Origin: Variovorax beijingensis
GTDB lineage: Bacteria > Pseudomonadota > Gammaproteobacteria > Burkholderiales > Burkholderiaceae_C
Direction: 5' to 3'
DNA length: 64,000 nt
NCBI RefSeq assembly: GCF_007828835.1
Contig: NZ_VIVL01000008.1
Location: 186,001 to 250,000 of the forward strand
Positions 29,344-39,623 of the stretch are shown piece by piece. The position numbers and the translations under genes were made by a program. Every line of letters begins with the position of its first letter. Position 1 is the first letter of the stretch. The notes under the pieces were generated by a model. The model was not told the DNA's origin. It searched no databases and worked only from the letters and a program-made list of their open reading frames with translations.

Positions 29344-30753
29344 TCAGTAGTCGTCGCTGCTGCCGTAGCTGGCCAGGTTCTCGAACTTGGTGAGCGGCTT
29401 GAGGAAGGTCAGCTTGACGGTGCCCGTGGGTCCGTTGCGGTGCTTGCTGATGATCACCTCGGCCACGCCCGGCTCCTTGCTGTTCTTGTCGTAGTAGTCG
29501 TCGCGGTAGATGAACATGATGATGTCCGCGTCCTGCTCGATGGCGCCGGATTCGCGCAGGTCGCTCATCATGGGACGCTTGTCGGTGCGGCTTTCGACAC
29601 CGCGGCTCAACTGCGACAGCGCGATCACCGGGCACTTGAGCTCCTTGGCGAGCATCTTCAGGCCACGCGAGATTTCGCCCACGGCCGTGGCGCGGTTCTC
29701 GTCGTTCATGCTGGTCGACACGCTCATGAGCTGAAGGTAGTCGACCACGATCAGGCCGAGCCGCCCGTACTGGCGCGCCAGGCGGCGCGCGTTGGCACGC
29801 AGCTCGCTGGTGGTCAGGCCAGGGGTCTCGTCGATGTGCAGCGACACGTTGCGCAGCTTCTCGATCGCCTCCGTGAGCCGCGGCCACTCTTCATCGCTGA
29901 GCTTGCCGGTGCGCAGATGTCCCTGGTCGATGCGCCCGATCGAGCCGACGATACGCACCGCCAGCTGCGACGCACCCATTTCCATCGAGAAGACCGCCAC
30001 CGGCAGCCCTTCGTTGAGCGCCACGTGCTCGGCGATATTGATGGCCAGCGAGGTCTTGCCCATGGAGGGACGCGCGGCCAGCACGATCATGTCGCCCGGC
30101 TGCAGGCCCGAGGTCATCTTGTCGAACTCGTAGAAGCCGGTGCGCACGCCGGTGATGTCGTTCGGGTTCTCCGCCATCTCGGTCACGCGGTCGAGCAGTT
30201 CGACGACCAGGGCATCCATGCTCTGGAAGCCCTGCTTCATCCGCGTGCCTTCTTCGCCGATGTTGAAGATCTTCTGCTCGGCCTCGTCCAGGATCTTGTC
30301 GACCGACTTGCCCTGCGTGTTGAAGGCGTTGGTCGCGATCTCGTCGCTTGCGGAGACGAGTTTTCGCAGGATCGAGCGTTCGCGCACGATCTCCGCGTAG
30401 CGGCGGATGTTGCTCGCGCTCGGCACATACTGCGCGAGCGAATTGAGGTAGACCAGGCCGCCGATTTCATCGGCCTTGCCCAAGCTCTGGAGCTGCTCGT
30501 AGACCGTGATGACGTCGGCCGGCTTGCTGGCGTTGATCAATCCGCCGATCGCGGCATAGATCAGCTTGTGCTCGTGGCGGTAGAAGTCGCCATCCACCAG
30601 CAGGTCGCCCATGCGGTCCCAGGCACCGTTGTCGAGCAGCAGGCCACCGAGCACGCTCGACTCGGCCTCGATCGAATGAGGCGGAATGCGAAGCTGGGCA
30701 ACTTGGCGATCGGCCGACGGGTCATTGTCGGCATAGGAAAAAACGGCGGACAT
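29344..30753 (-). CDS. dnaB: replicative DNA helicase DnaB
   Basis: A 469-residue hexameric helicase of normal length. The N-terminal domain contains PPHSIEAESSVLGGLLLDN. The RecA-like C-terminal domain has Walker A ARPSMGKTSLAIN at about residue 230 and Walker B LIVVDYLQLM. It unwinds DNA at the replication fork and interacts with DnaG. It lies downstream of the rplI cluster on the same strand but is separated by a terminator and a 169-base region with two DnaA-box-like sequences. The ATG has AAGGGAAG upstream. Confidence 0.97.
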   Translation of the reverse strand: MSAVFSYADNDPSADRQVAQLRIPPHSIEAESSVLGGLLLDNGAWDRMGDLLVDGDFYRHEHKLIYAAIGGLINASKPADVITVYEQLQSLGKADEIGGLVYLNSLAQYVPSASNIRRYAEIVRERSILRKLVSASDEIATNAFNTQGKSVDKILDEAEQKIFNIGEEGTRMKQGFQSMDALVVELLDRVTEMAENPNDITGVRTGFYEFDKMTSGLQPGDMIVLAARPSMGKTSLAINIAEHVALNEGLPVAVFSMEMGASQLAVRIVGSIGRIDQGHLRTGKLSDEEWPRLTEAIEKLRNVSLHIDETPGLTTSELRANARRLARQYGRLGLIVVDYLQLMSVSTSMNDENRATAVGEISRGLKMLAKELKCPVIALSQLSRGVESRTDKRPMMSDLRESGAIEQDADIIMFIYRDDYYDKNSKEPGVAEVIISKHRNGPTGTVKLTFLKPLTKFENLASYGSSDDY

Positions 30754-30801
30754 GGACTTCCCTTGCAACCCTGCATGCTAAGCCGCGCACGCGCTGGCGT
30801 G

Positions 30802-30822
30802 TGTGGACAAGGTTGTGAATAA
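30802..30822 (-). promoter_or_regulatory. two DnaA-box-like sequences upstream of dnaB
   Basis: Read on the minus strand, TTATTCACA and TTGTCCACA lie in the same orientation three bases apart, about 50 bases upstream of the dnaB start. The first fits the consensus TTWTNCACA exactly and the second differs at one position. They could let DnaA control dnaB transcription; this is inference. Confidence 0.5.
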
Positions 30823-30870
30823 ACAGTGATCTTTCGGTGCATCGCGCTGGAAAACCGGTGCGCAGAAAGA

Positions 30871-30896
30871 CAAAAGCCGCCCGGAGGCGGCTTTTG
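30871..30896 (-). terminator. terminator after rplI
   Basis: CAAAAGCCGCC pairs with GGCGGCTTTTG around a four-base loop; on the minus strand the stem is followed by TCTTTCTG. It lies 26 bases past the rplI stop and should separate the ribosomal cluster from dnaB. Confidence 0.75.
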
Positions 30897-30922
30897 CAAC
30901 AGCGCACGGGCGCTGTGGACGA

Positions 30923-31375
30923 TCAGGCGGTTTCGCCGTAGACCGTCACGGTGATGTCGACCACCACGTCGGTGTGCAGCGCAACGCTCACGGTGCTGTC
31001 GCCGACGACCTTGATCGGGCCGTTGGGCAGGCGCACTTGCGACTTTGCAACCTTGTAGCCTTGCTTGCCCAGTTCTTCGGCGATGTCGCCGTTGGTGACC
31101 GAGCCGAACAGGCGGCCGTCGACGCCGGCCTTCTGGGTCAGCTTGACGGTCGTGCCGCCGAGCTTCTCGCCCTGGGCTTGCGATTCGGCCAGCTTGGCGG
31201 CCGCAGCCTTTTCGAGTTCGGCGCGCTTGGCTTCGAATTCGGCCTTGTTGGCAGCGGTGGCGCGGCGGGCGCGGCCCGTCGGGATCAGGAAGTTGCGTGC
31301 ATAGCCGTCCTTGACCTTGACGATGTCGCCGAGGCCGCCGACGTTCAGGACCTTGTCCAGAAGAATGATTTGCAT
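30923..31375 (-). CDS. rplI: 50S ribosomal protein L9
   Basis: A 150-residue protein starting MQIILLDKVLNVGGLGDIVKVKDGYARNFL, the conserved rRNA-binding N-domain. A long charged connecting helix (residues 45-75) and the C-domain with KAGVDGRLFGSVTNGDIAEEL follow. It is part of the large subunit near the L1 stalk and affects frame maintenance. Last gene of rpsF-priB-rpsR-rplI, 15 bases after rpsR. Confidence 0.98.
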   Translation of the reverse strand: MQIILLDKVLNVGGLGDIVKVKDGYARNFLIPTGRARRATAANKAEFEAKRAELEKAAAAKLAESQAQGEKLGGTTVKLTQKAGVDGRLFGSVTNGDIAEELGKQGYKVAKSQVRLPNGPIKVVGDSTVSVALHTDVVVDITVTVYGETA

Positions 31376-31390
31376 GGTGTGTGCTCCTTC

Positions 31391-31672
31391 TTAGACGCGG
31401 TGCTGGTCGCTGTACGGCACCATGGCCAGGAAGCGCGCGCGCTTGATGGCGGTGTTCAGCTGGCGCTGGTAGATCGCGCGCGTGCCGGTCAGGCGTGCGG
31501 GGATGATCTTGCCGTTTTCGCTGATGAAATCACGCAGCGTGTCGATGTCCTTGTAGTCGATTTCCTCGACGCCCGCGACGGTGAAGCGGCAGAAGCGCTT
31601 GCGCTTGAACAGCAGCGACTGGGTGTTGCGCTTCGGGCGCTTGTCTTTGTTGAATTTCTTGAACGTGGCCAT
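31391..31672 (-). CDS. rpsR: 30S ribosomal protein S18
   Basis: A 93-residue basic protein with CRFTVAGVEEIDYKDIDTLR and the conserved RLTGTRAIYQRQLNTAIKRA. It binds S6 on the 30S platform; rpsF lies two genes upstream in the same cluster. The N-terminus MATFKKFNKDKRPKRNTQSL is typical of betaproteobacteria. Confidence 0.98.
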   Translation of the reverse strand: MATFKKFNKDKRPKRNTQSLLFKRKRFCRFTVAGVEEIDYKDIDTLRDFISENGKIIPARLTGTRAIYQRQLNTAIKRARFLAMVPYSDQHRV

Positions 31673-31693
31673 TTGGGGACCTCTTGTCGAAAA

Positions 31694-32011
31694 TTAATCT
31701 TGCTGAAAATCCTGGATGTGCAGGACCGGATGCTTGCCATTGCCCGGTGTCGCGAGGAAGCCCTGAAAACGCCAGAGACTTCCCATCGACTGCATTGCGA
31801 GCCGTTCGGCGATGGCGCCGAAGGCAACGGCCCTGAGGGCCGCTTTCACCTGCCTGGCTTTTCCTGCCTCCTGGAGCGTCGACTCGTGTTCGAGCTTCAG
31901 ATCGATGGCGGGAAGGCCGGCGGGCGTGTATCGCAAGGCTCCGAGTTCGGCAACCGAGGCGGTCAGCACCAGCTGATTGACACCGGTTGCCGCAGCAGCG
32001 GCAGCGGTCAC
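31694..32011 (-). CDS. priB: primosomal replication protein PriB
   Basis: A 105-residue single-stranded DNA-binding OB-fold protein with NQLVLTASVAELGALRYTPAGLPAIDLKLEHES and a C-terminal HPVLHIQDFQ. It stabilises PriA at stalled forks and helps reload DnaB. The start is a GTG four bases after the rpsF stop, and the N-terminus has an Ala run (TAAAAAATG) before the conserved part. Its position between rpsF and rpsR is the usual one. Confidence 0.93.
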   Translation of the reverse strand: MTAAAAAATGVNQLVLTASVAELGALRYTPAGLPAIDLKLEHESTLQEAGKARQVKAALRAVAFGAIAERLAMQSMGSLWRFQGFLATPGNGKHPVLHIQDFQQD

Positions 32012-32015
32012 GCCA

Positions 32016-32390
32016 TCAGCTGTTGTTGGCGGCGTATTCGGCCTGCTGAGCCTTGCGGGCTTCTTCGCGCTCGACCGTCTTCATCATCGACGAAGGACCG
32101 GTTTCGGCCTTCTTCTTCTGAACGGTGAGGTGGCGCAGCACGGCATCGTTGAACTTGAACGCGTGTTCCAGTTCGCCCATCACGGTTTGCTCGGCTTCGA
32201 TGTTGACGCACAGGTAGTGCGCCTTGCTGAGCTTGTTGATCTGGTAGGCCAGCTGGCGGCGGCCCCAGTCTTCAACGCGGTGGACCTTGCCGCCGCCGGC
32301 CGTGATGAGGCCCTTGTAACGCTCCAGCATGGCCGGAACTTGTTCGCTCTGATCCGGATGGATCAGCAAAATGATTTCGTAGTGACGCAT
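32016..32390 (-). CDS. rpsF: 30S ribosomal protein S6
   Basis: A 124-residue protein starting MRHYEIILLIHPDQSEQVPAMLERY, with VHRVEDWGRRQLAYQINKLS and KAHYLCVNIEA, the standard S6 fold. It partners S18 in the 30S platform. First gene of the rpsF-priB-rpsR-rplI cluster. The open frame extends 24 codons upstream, but the conserved N-terminus fixes the start. AAGGAG precedes the ATG. Confidence 0.98.
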   Translation of the reverse strand: MRHYEIILLIHPDQSEQVPAMLERYKGLITAGGGKVHRVEDWGRRQLAYQINKLSKAHYLCVNIEAEQTVMGELEHAFKFNDAVLRHLTVQKKKAETGPSSMMKTVEREEARKAQQAEYAANNS

Positions 32391-32505
32391 GGCACTCCTT
32401 GTGGATTCTTCCGTGGAAGAGGAAAAGCCACCTGCAGCGTCGGGCGCAGTGTGGCAAGGCAAAGCCGGCTATTGTAGCACTGCTTGCGGCCACGCGTGTC
32501 CAGCG

Positions 32506-33021
32506 TCAGTCTTTCAGGGCCCTGTCCAGTGCCGCGGCTTTCTCCGCGCCCACTGCGGCGCGTATCTTGGGCGCCAGGGCGACCAGGTCTTCGTAGCTCG
32601 TCGTGCCTTCGACCTGCAGGTTGAGCCTGAAGCCCATCAGGCCCAGCGCGCCAGTCAATTGGGTGGCGATGGGATAGGCATCCTTGTAGCGCTGCTGCCT
32701 GCTGCGCCCGGAAGGCGGCGCGGGTTCGGCCGGCTTGGGTGCCGCCGGCGCCTTGCTTGCGGCTGCCGGCGCAGGCGCTTCGGGTACGGACGCCCTGGCT
32801 GGCACCGGCGCAGCCGGCTTGCTCCCCGCCACGGGGCCGAGCAGCCCCAGTTCGACCATCTGGTCAATTTCTTCTCGCCCGATGCCCGTTCCGGAGGCAA
32901 GCACCTCGTCGATCGAGCGCTTGCCGTCGAACAGGATGAACGCGGTGCGCTGGCGCGGCGAAAGCGGCACCGAGCGATCCTTGAGAACCTGCTGTCCAGC
33001 TTCTGTCTTGACAAGAATCAT
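32506..33021 (-). CDS. hypothetical two-domain protein with Ala/Pro linker
   Basis: A 171-residue protein that I do not recognise. Residues 1-65 look like a small winged-helix-type domain (LVKTEAGQQVLKDRS, then SPRQRTAFILFDGKRSIDEV and IDQMVELGLLG). Residues 66-107 are a low-complexity Ala/Pro linker. Residues 108-171 form a second helical domain starting SRQQRYKDAYPIATQL. The start MILVKTEAGQ was chosen from the ordered composition; a longer frame upstream looks like noncoding translation. No membrane segment or signal. A 7-bp inverted repeat lies 77 bases upstream. Confidence 0.65.
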   Translation of the reverse strand: MILVKTEAGQQVLKDRSVPLSPRQRTAFILFDGKRSIDEVLASGTGIGREEIDQMVELGLLGPVAGSKPAAPVPARASVPEAPAPAAASKAPAAPKPAEPAPPSGRSRQQRYKDAYPIATQLTGALGLMGFRLNLQVEGTTSYEDLVALAPKIRAAVGAEKAAALDRALKD

Positions 33022-33097
33022 GATGGTTTCTTCCGCGAAAAACCGGCGGGTGCGGCGACGAGCGGCTTCGCCATGCAATCCGCAAGCAACCCGCCAG

Positions 33098-33114
33098 CTT
33101 GCGAATGTCGCAAG
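33098..33114. repeat. perfect 7-bp inverted repeat (candidate operator)
   Basis: CTTGCGA-ATG-TCGCAAG is a symmetric 17-base site in the AT-richer part of the 211-base gap between the hypothetical gene and ppsA. Its place upstream of the hypothetical gene suggests an operator or a short leader hairpin. No known consensus was recognised. Confidence 0.4.
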
Positions 33115-33232
33115 TCTGACATAAGTAACACATTCTGATTCAATTAGGCAGCGCGCCGAAGCGGGAATTCCCGGTGAGGGACTCCCCGCGAGGGCCATCG
33201 CGCGGCGAGGGTGCCTCGCCTCTCTTCAGTTG

Positions 33233-35626
<2,394 letters not shown>

Positions 35627-35808
35627 GGGAAAGCTCCAGAAGTTGAAACCGGTGCTGCATGCAGACGGCGCAGCACGATCGTTGTCGTTGCTTGGGGTGC
35701 TGGCGCGGTGTGCATGGAAAGAATTGGGAGTGGGAAGCAGATTCCCGATAATGGCCCGGATTGTAGGCGTGGCGAGATTGCACGCGCCGCAGGACAAGGC
35801 CGCAACAC

Positions 35809-36630
35809 ATGACCACACGCACCGTCTTCTTCATTTCCGATGGCACCGGCATCACCGCCGAAACATTTGGTAACGCGGTGCTGGCCCAGTTCGAAATGAA
35901 GCCGCGCCATGTGCGGCTGCCGTTCACCGACACGGTCGACAAGGCGCACCAGGCGGTGCGGCAGATCAACCACACGGCCGAACTGGAAGGCGTGCGCCCC
36001 ATCGTTTTCACGACGCTCGCGAACATGGAGGTGCTGGAGGTGATCGAAACCGGCTGCAAGGGCATGCTGCTCGACATGTTCGGCACCTTCGTGCGGCCGC
36101 TGGAGATCGAGCTGGCGGTGAAGTCGAACCACCGCATCGGCCGCTTCAGCGACGTCAGCAAGAGCAAGGAATACGACGCCCGCATCGCGGCCATCGACTT
36201 CAGCCTGGCCCACGACGACGGCCAGAGCAACCGGGACCTCGAAGGCGCCGACGTGATCCTGGTGGGCGTAAGCCGCAGCGGCAAGACGCCGACCTCTCTT
36301 TATCTGGCGATGCAGCACGGCCTGAAGGCGGCCAACTATCCGCTGATCCCGGAAGATTTCGAGCGCCGCCAGCTGCCGCCGGCCCTGATGCCGCACCGCA
36401 AGAAAATCTTCGGGCTCACGATCCAGCCCGAGCGCCTGAGCCAGATCCGCAACGAGCGCCGGCCGGATTCGCGCTACGCCAGCCTCGAGAACTGCCGCAA
36501 CGAAGTGAGCGAAGCCGAGGCCATGATGCGCCGCGCCGGCATCCGGTGGCTCTCGACGACGACCAAGTCGATCGAGGAGATTGCCACCACCATCCTGCAG
36601 GAACTGAAGCCCGAGCGGCTGGTTTACTGA
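35809..36630 (+). CDS. ppsR: PEP synthase regulatory protein (bifunctional kinase/pyrophosphorylase)
   Basis: A 273-residue DUF299 protein. FFISDGTGITAETFGNAVLAQ opens it, and the P-loop-like VGVSRSGKTPTSLYLA sits near residue 150. It inactivates PpsA by ADP-dependent threonine phosphorylation and reactivates it by Pi-dependent dephosphorylation. The direct divergent pairing with ppsA supports PEP synthase rather than pyruvate,phosphate dikinase as the target. It converges with ahpF, 13 bases apart. Confidence 0.95.
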   Translation: MTTRTVFFISDGTGITAETFGNAVLAQFEMKPRHVRLPFTDTVDKAHQAVRQINHTAELEGVRPIVFTTLANMEVLEVIETGCKGMLLDMFGTFVRPLEIELAVKSNHRIGRFSDVSKSKEYDARIAAIDFSLAHDDGQSNRDLEGADVILVGVSRSGKTPTSLYLAMQHGLKAANYPLIPEDFERRQLPPALMPHRKKIFGLTIQPERLSQIRNERRPDSRYASLENCRNEVSEAEAMMRRAGIRWLSTTTKSIEEIATTILQELKPERLVY

Positions 36631-36643
36631 GCCCGCCGCTCGG

Positions 36644-38215
36644 TCAGGCAGCCGCCTGCTCGGCCGGGGCCGAGGTCCGGATCAGGTGGTCGAAAGCACC
36701 GAGCGCCGCTTTCGCGCCATCGCCGGCCGCGATGATGATCTGCTTGAACGGCACGGTCGTCACGTCGCCCGCGGCGAACACGCCCGGCACCGAGGTCTGC
36801 CCCCTGGCGTCGACCACGATCTCGCCGTGCTTGGTCAGTTCGACCACGCCCTTGAGCCAGTCGGTGTTGGGCACCAGGCCGATCTGGATGAACACGCCTT
36901 CGAGTTCGACCTTCTTCAGCTCGCCGGTCGCGCGGTCCTTGTAGACCAGGCCGTTAACCTTCTGGTCGCCGGTGATCTCGGTGGTCTGCGCATTGGTGAA
37001 CACGTCCACGTTCTTCAGGCTCTTGAGCTTGCGCTGCAGCACGGCGTCGGCGCGCAGGGCCGTGTCGAATTCGATCAGCGTGACATGGCCGACGATGCCG
37101 GCCAGGTCGATGGCCGCCTCGACGCCCGAATTGCCGCCGCCGATCACCGCCACGCGCTTGCCCTTGAACAGCGGGCCGTCGCAGTGCGGGCAGTAGGCCA
37201 CGCCCTTGTTCTTGAACTCGTGCTCGCCGGGCACGTTGATGTTGCGCCAGCGCGCGCCTGTCGAGATGATGATCGACTTGCTCTTGAGCGAGGCGCCGCT
37301 TTCGAGCTGCACCTCGATCAGGTCCTTGCCCGGAACCAGCGCCTTGGCGCGCTGCAGGTTCATGATGTCGACGTCGTAGTCGCGCACATGCTCTTCGAGG
37401 GCGTGGGCGAACTTCGGTCCTTCGGTTTCCTTGATCGAGATGAAGTTCTCGATGCCCAGCGTGTCGAGCACCTGGCCGCCGAAGCGCTCCGAAGCCACGC
37501 CGGTGCGGATGCCCTTGCGCGCCGCATACACGGCCGCCGCGGCGCCGGCCGGGCCGCCGCCGACGATCAGCACGTCGAACGGGTCCTTGGCGGCGATCTT
37601 CCTGGCCTCGCGCTCGACGCCGCTGGTGTCGATCTTCGCGAGGATTTCTTCGAGGCTCATGCGGCCCTGCCCGAACTCGGTGCCGTTCAGGAACACGGTG
37701 GGCACCGCCATCACCTGGCGTTCCTTGACCTCTTCCTGGAAGGTGCCGCCCTCAATCGTCGTGGTGCGGATGCGCGGGTTCTGGATGGCCATCAGGTTCA
37801 GCGCCTGGACCACGTCGGGGCAGTTGTGGCAGGTGAGCGAGACATAGATCTCGAACTCGAAGTCGCCGTCAAGTGCGCGGATCTGGTCGAGCACCGCCTG
37901 CTCGACCTTCGGGGGATAGCCGCCGATCTGCAGCAGCGCAAGGATCAGCGACGTGAATTCATGGCCCATCGGCAGGCCGGCAAAACGCGGGCCGTGATTC
38001 TCGCTCGGACGATTGACCGAGAAAGAAGGCTTGCGATGGTTGTCGTCGCGGCTTTCGGTCAGCTTGACCAGCGGCGACGCTTCGGCGACGTCCTTCAGCA
38101 GCGAAAGCATTTCGCCCGAGGCCTTGCTGTCGTCGAGCGAGGCGACGATCTCGATCGGCTGCGTGGCGCGCTCGAGGTAACTCTTCAATTGGGCTTTGGT
38201 GCTGGCGTCGAGCAT
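36644..38215 (-). CDS. ahpF: alkyl hydroperoxide reductase subunit F
   Basis: A 523-residue flavoprotein. The N-terminal double-thioredoxin domain contains the SLTCHNCPDVV dithiol near residue 130, and the C-terminal thioredoxin-reductase domain has FAD motif VLIVGGGPAGAAAAVYAARKG and redox motif AYCPHCDG. It passes electrons from NADH to AhpC. It is downstream of ahpC on the same strand with a terminator-like hairpin between them, which would lower its expression relative to AhpC. Confidence 0.96.
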   Translation of the reverse strand: MLDASTKAQLKSYLERATQPIEIVASLDDSKASGEMLSLLKDVAEASPLVKLTESRDDNHRKPSFSVNRPSENHGPRFAGLPMGHEFTSLILALLQIGGYPPKVEQAVLDQIRALDGDFEFEIYVSLTCHNCPDVVQALNLMAIQNPRIRTTTIEGGTFQEEVKERQVMAVPTVFLNGTEFGQGRMSLEEILAKIDTSGVEREARKIAAKDPFDVLIVGGGPAGAAAAVYAARKGIRTGVASERFGGQVLDTLGIENFISIKETEGPKFAHALEEHVRDYDVDIMNLQRAKALVPGKDLIEVQLESGASLKSKSIIISTGARWRNINVPGEHEFKNKGVAYCPHCDGPLFKGKRVAVIGGGNSGVEAAIDLAGIVGHVTLIEFDTALRADAVLQRKLKSLKNVDVFTNAQTTEITGDQKVNGLVYKDRATGELKKVELEGVFIQIGLVPNTDWLKGVVELTKHGEIVVDARGQTSVPGVFAAGDVTTVPFKQIIIAAGDGAKAALGAFDHLIRTSAPAEQAAA

Positions 38216-38260
38216 GACAGACTCTCTTTCGATAACTGAAAACTATCAACTGGGGACAAA

Positions 38261-38292
38261 AAAGCCCGGGGCCTCGTGAGCGCCCGGGCTTT
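38261..38292 (-). terminator. intergenic hairpin between ahpC and ahpF (terminator/attenuator)
   Basis: On the minus strand AAAGCCCGGG pairs with CCCGGGCTTT around a 12-base loop and runs into TTTTTTG. It starts 13 bases after the ahpC stop and ends 46 bases before ahpF, fitting partial termination within one operon. Confidence 0.8.
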
Positions 38293-38304
38293 CGCGCGGG
38301 ACGC

Positions 38305-38877
38305 TCAGATCTTGCCGACGAGGTCGAACGAGGGCTTCAGCGTTTCAGCGCCTTCGGTCCACTTGGCGGGGCAGACTTCACCGGGGTGGGCAGCCACGTA
38401 CTGGGCAGCCTTCACGCGGCGCAGCAGTTCGGCGGCGTCGCGGCCGATGCCGTTGTCGTGCACTTCGATGGTCTTGATCTTGCCTTCGGGATCGATCACG
38501 AAGGTGCCGCGGTAGGCGAGGCCGGCGTCTTCGCCTTCTTCGATCAGCACCTGGAAGGCGCGGGCCAGTTGCTGGCTCGGGTCGCCAATCAGCGGGTACT
38601 TGACCTTGCCGATGGTGTCCGAGGTGTCGTGCCATGCCTTGTGGGTGAAGTGGGTGTCGGTCGACACGCCATACACCTCGACGCCGAGTTTCTGGAATTC
38701 GGCGTAGTGGTCGGCGAGGTCGCCGAGTTCGGTGGGACACACGAACGTAAAGTCAGCCGGGTAGAACACCACGACCGACCATTTGCCCTTGAAGTTGTCG
38801 TTGCTGACCGGCACGAACTTGCCGTTGTGGTACGCGGTGGCCTTGAAGGGAATGATTTCGGTGTTGATCAGGGACAT
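38305..38877 (-). CDS. ahpC: alkyl hydroperoxide reductase subunit C (2-Cys peroxiredoxin)
   Basis: A 190-residue AhpC/Prx1 protein. The peroxidatic cysteine is in ADFTFVCPTELGD (near residue 48) and the resolving cysteine in HPGEVCPAKW (near 167). It detoxifies hydrogen peroxide and organic peroxides and is recharged by AhpF. It is preceded by AAGGAAAC, a strong -10/-35 pair and an OxyR-type operator, and divergent from bacterioferritin. Confidence 0.97.
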   Translation of the reverse strand: MSLINTEIIPFKATAYHNGKFVPVSNDNFKGKWSVVVFYPADFTFVCPTELGDLADHYAEFQKLGVEVYGVSTDTHFTHKAWHDTSDTIGKVKYPLIGDPSQQLARAFQVLIEEGEDAGLAYRGTFVIDPEGKIKTIEVHDNGIGRDAAELLRRVKAAQYVAAHPGEVCPAKWTEGAETLKPSFDLVGKI

Positions 38878-38919
38878 TGCTGTTTCCTTGGTGGTGGCTA
38901 ATGAAAAGAACGAGACATG

Positions 38920-38947
38920 AGTATAGCTACCAATCTCATGATTTCAA
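38920..38947 (-). promoter_or_regulatory. ahpC: ahpC promoter
   Basis: On the minus strand TTGAAA and TATACT are separated by 16 bases. The -10 lies about 43 bases before the ahpC ATG. The -35 directly abuts the OxyR-type site, the usual geometry of an OxyR-activated promoter. Confidence 0.75.
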
Positions 38948-38983
38948 TAGTTATCAGCTATTAAAAGTATTGCAGCTTGCTAT
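38947..38983. promoter_or_regulatory. OxyR operator (near-consensus)
   Basis: The first half, ATAG-TTATCAG-CTAT, fits the OxyR motif ATAGntnnnanCTAT completely. After exactly seven bases a second half ATTG-CAGCTTG-CTAT follows, matching seven of the eight fixed tetranucleotide positions. The 22-base period is right for an OxyR tetramer. It lies between ahpC and bfr and could serve either. Confidence 0.75.
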
Positions 38984-39122
38984 GTTTGCGATGGGCGCTG
39001 CCACGATCGAATACGAACGTGTATCACCATCAAACGCATGCAGACCGGCACAGCATGGGATTGCTTGCAAGGGCTCGCCCACCCCTCTCACAATCGGTGC
39101 TTTCAGAACAAGGAAAAAGAAC

Positions 39123-39599
39123 ATGAAGGGCGACCCCAAGGTCATCGAACATCTGCAGGCGCAGCTCAAGAACGAGCTCACTGCCATCAACCAGTACTTC
39201 CTGCACTACCGCATGCTCAAGCACTGGGGTCTGGACAAGCTGGCCAAGAAGGAATACGAGGAATCGATCGGCGAAATGAAGCACGCCGACAAGCTGATGG
39301 ACCGCATCTTCATGCTCGACGGCCTGCCGAACCTGCAGGATCTGGGCAAGCTGAATATCGGCGAGGACGTGCCCGAACTGCTGAGTTGCGACCTCGGCGC
39401 CGAAACCGGCGCGCAAGCCACCATCAAGGACGGCATCGCCTACTGCGAGACGGTGCGCGACTACGTTTCGCGCGACCTGCTGCAGGAGATCCTGGACGAC
39501 ACGGAGGAGCACATCGACTTCCTCGAAACCCAGATCGACCTGATCGACAAGGTCGGCGTGCAGAACTATCTGCAGTCGCAGATGGGTGAAGTCAGCTGA
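39123..39599 (+). CDS. bfr: bacterioferritin
   Basis: A 158-residue four-helix ferritin. It starts MKGDPKVIEHLQAQLKNELTAINQYFLHYR with the first diiron ligands; KEYEESIGEMKHADKLMDRI provides further ligands and the axial haem methionine region, and DDTEEHIDFLETQ the C-terminal ligands. It stores iron as ferric mineral in a 24-mer. AAGGAAAAA lies upstream of the ATG; a weak TTGCAA/CACAAT pair with 18-base spacing lies about 30 bases before it. Its partner ferredoxin gene bfd is 4.2 kb further on. Confidence 0.95.
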   Translation: MKGDPKVIEHLQAQLKNELTAINQYFLHYRMLKHWGLDKLAKKEYEESIGEMKHADKLMDRIFMLDGLPNLQDLGKLNIGEDVPELLSCDLGAETGAQATIKDGIAYCETVRDYVSRDLLQEILDDTEEHIDFLETQIDLIDKVGVQNYLQSQMGEVS

Positions 39600-39623
39600 T
39601 CCTCCAAGGCCGGAGCGACGTTC

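Noticed and set aside
36686..38239. 517-codon plus-strand open frame opposite ahpF
   Set aside because: Shadow frame; AhpF on the other strand has flavin and redox motifs in full.
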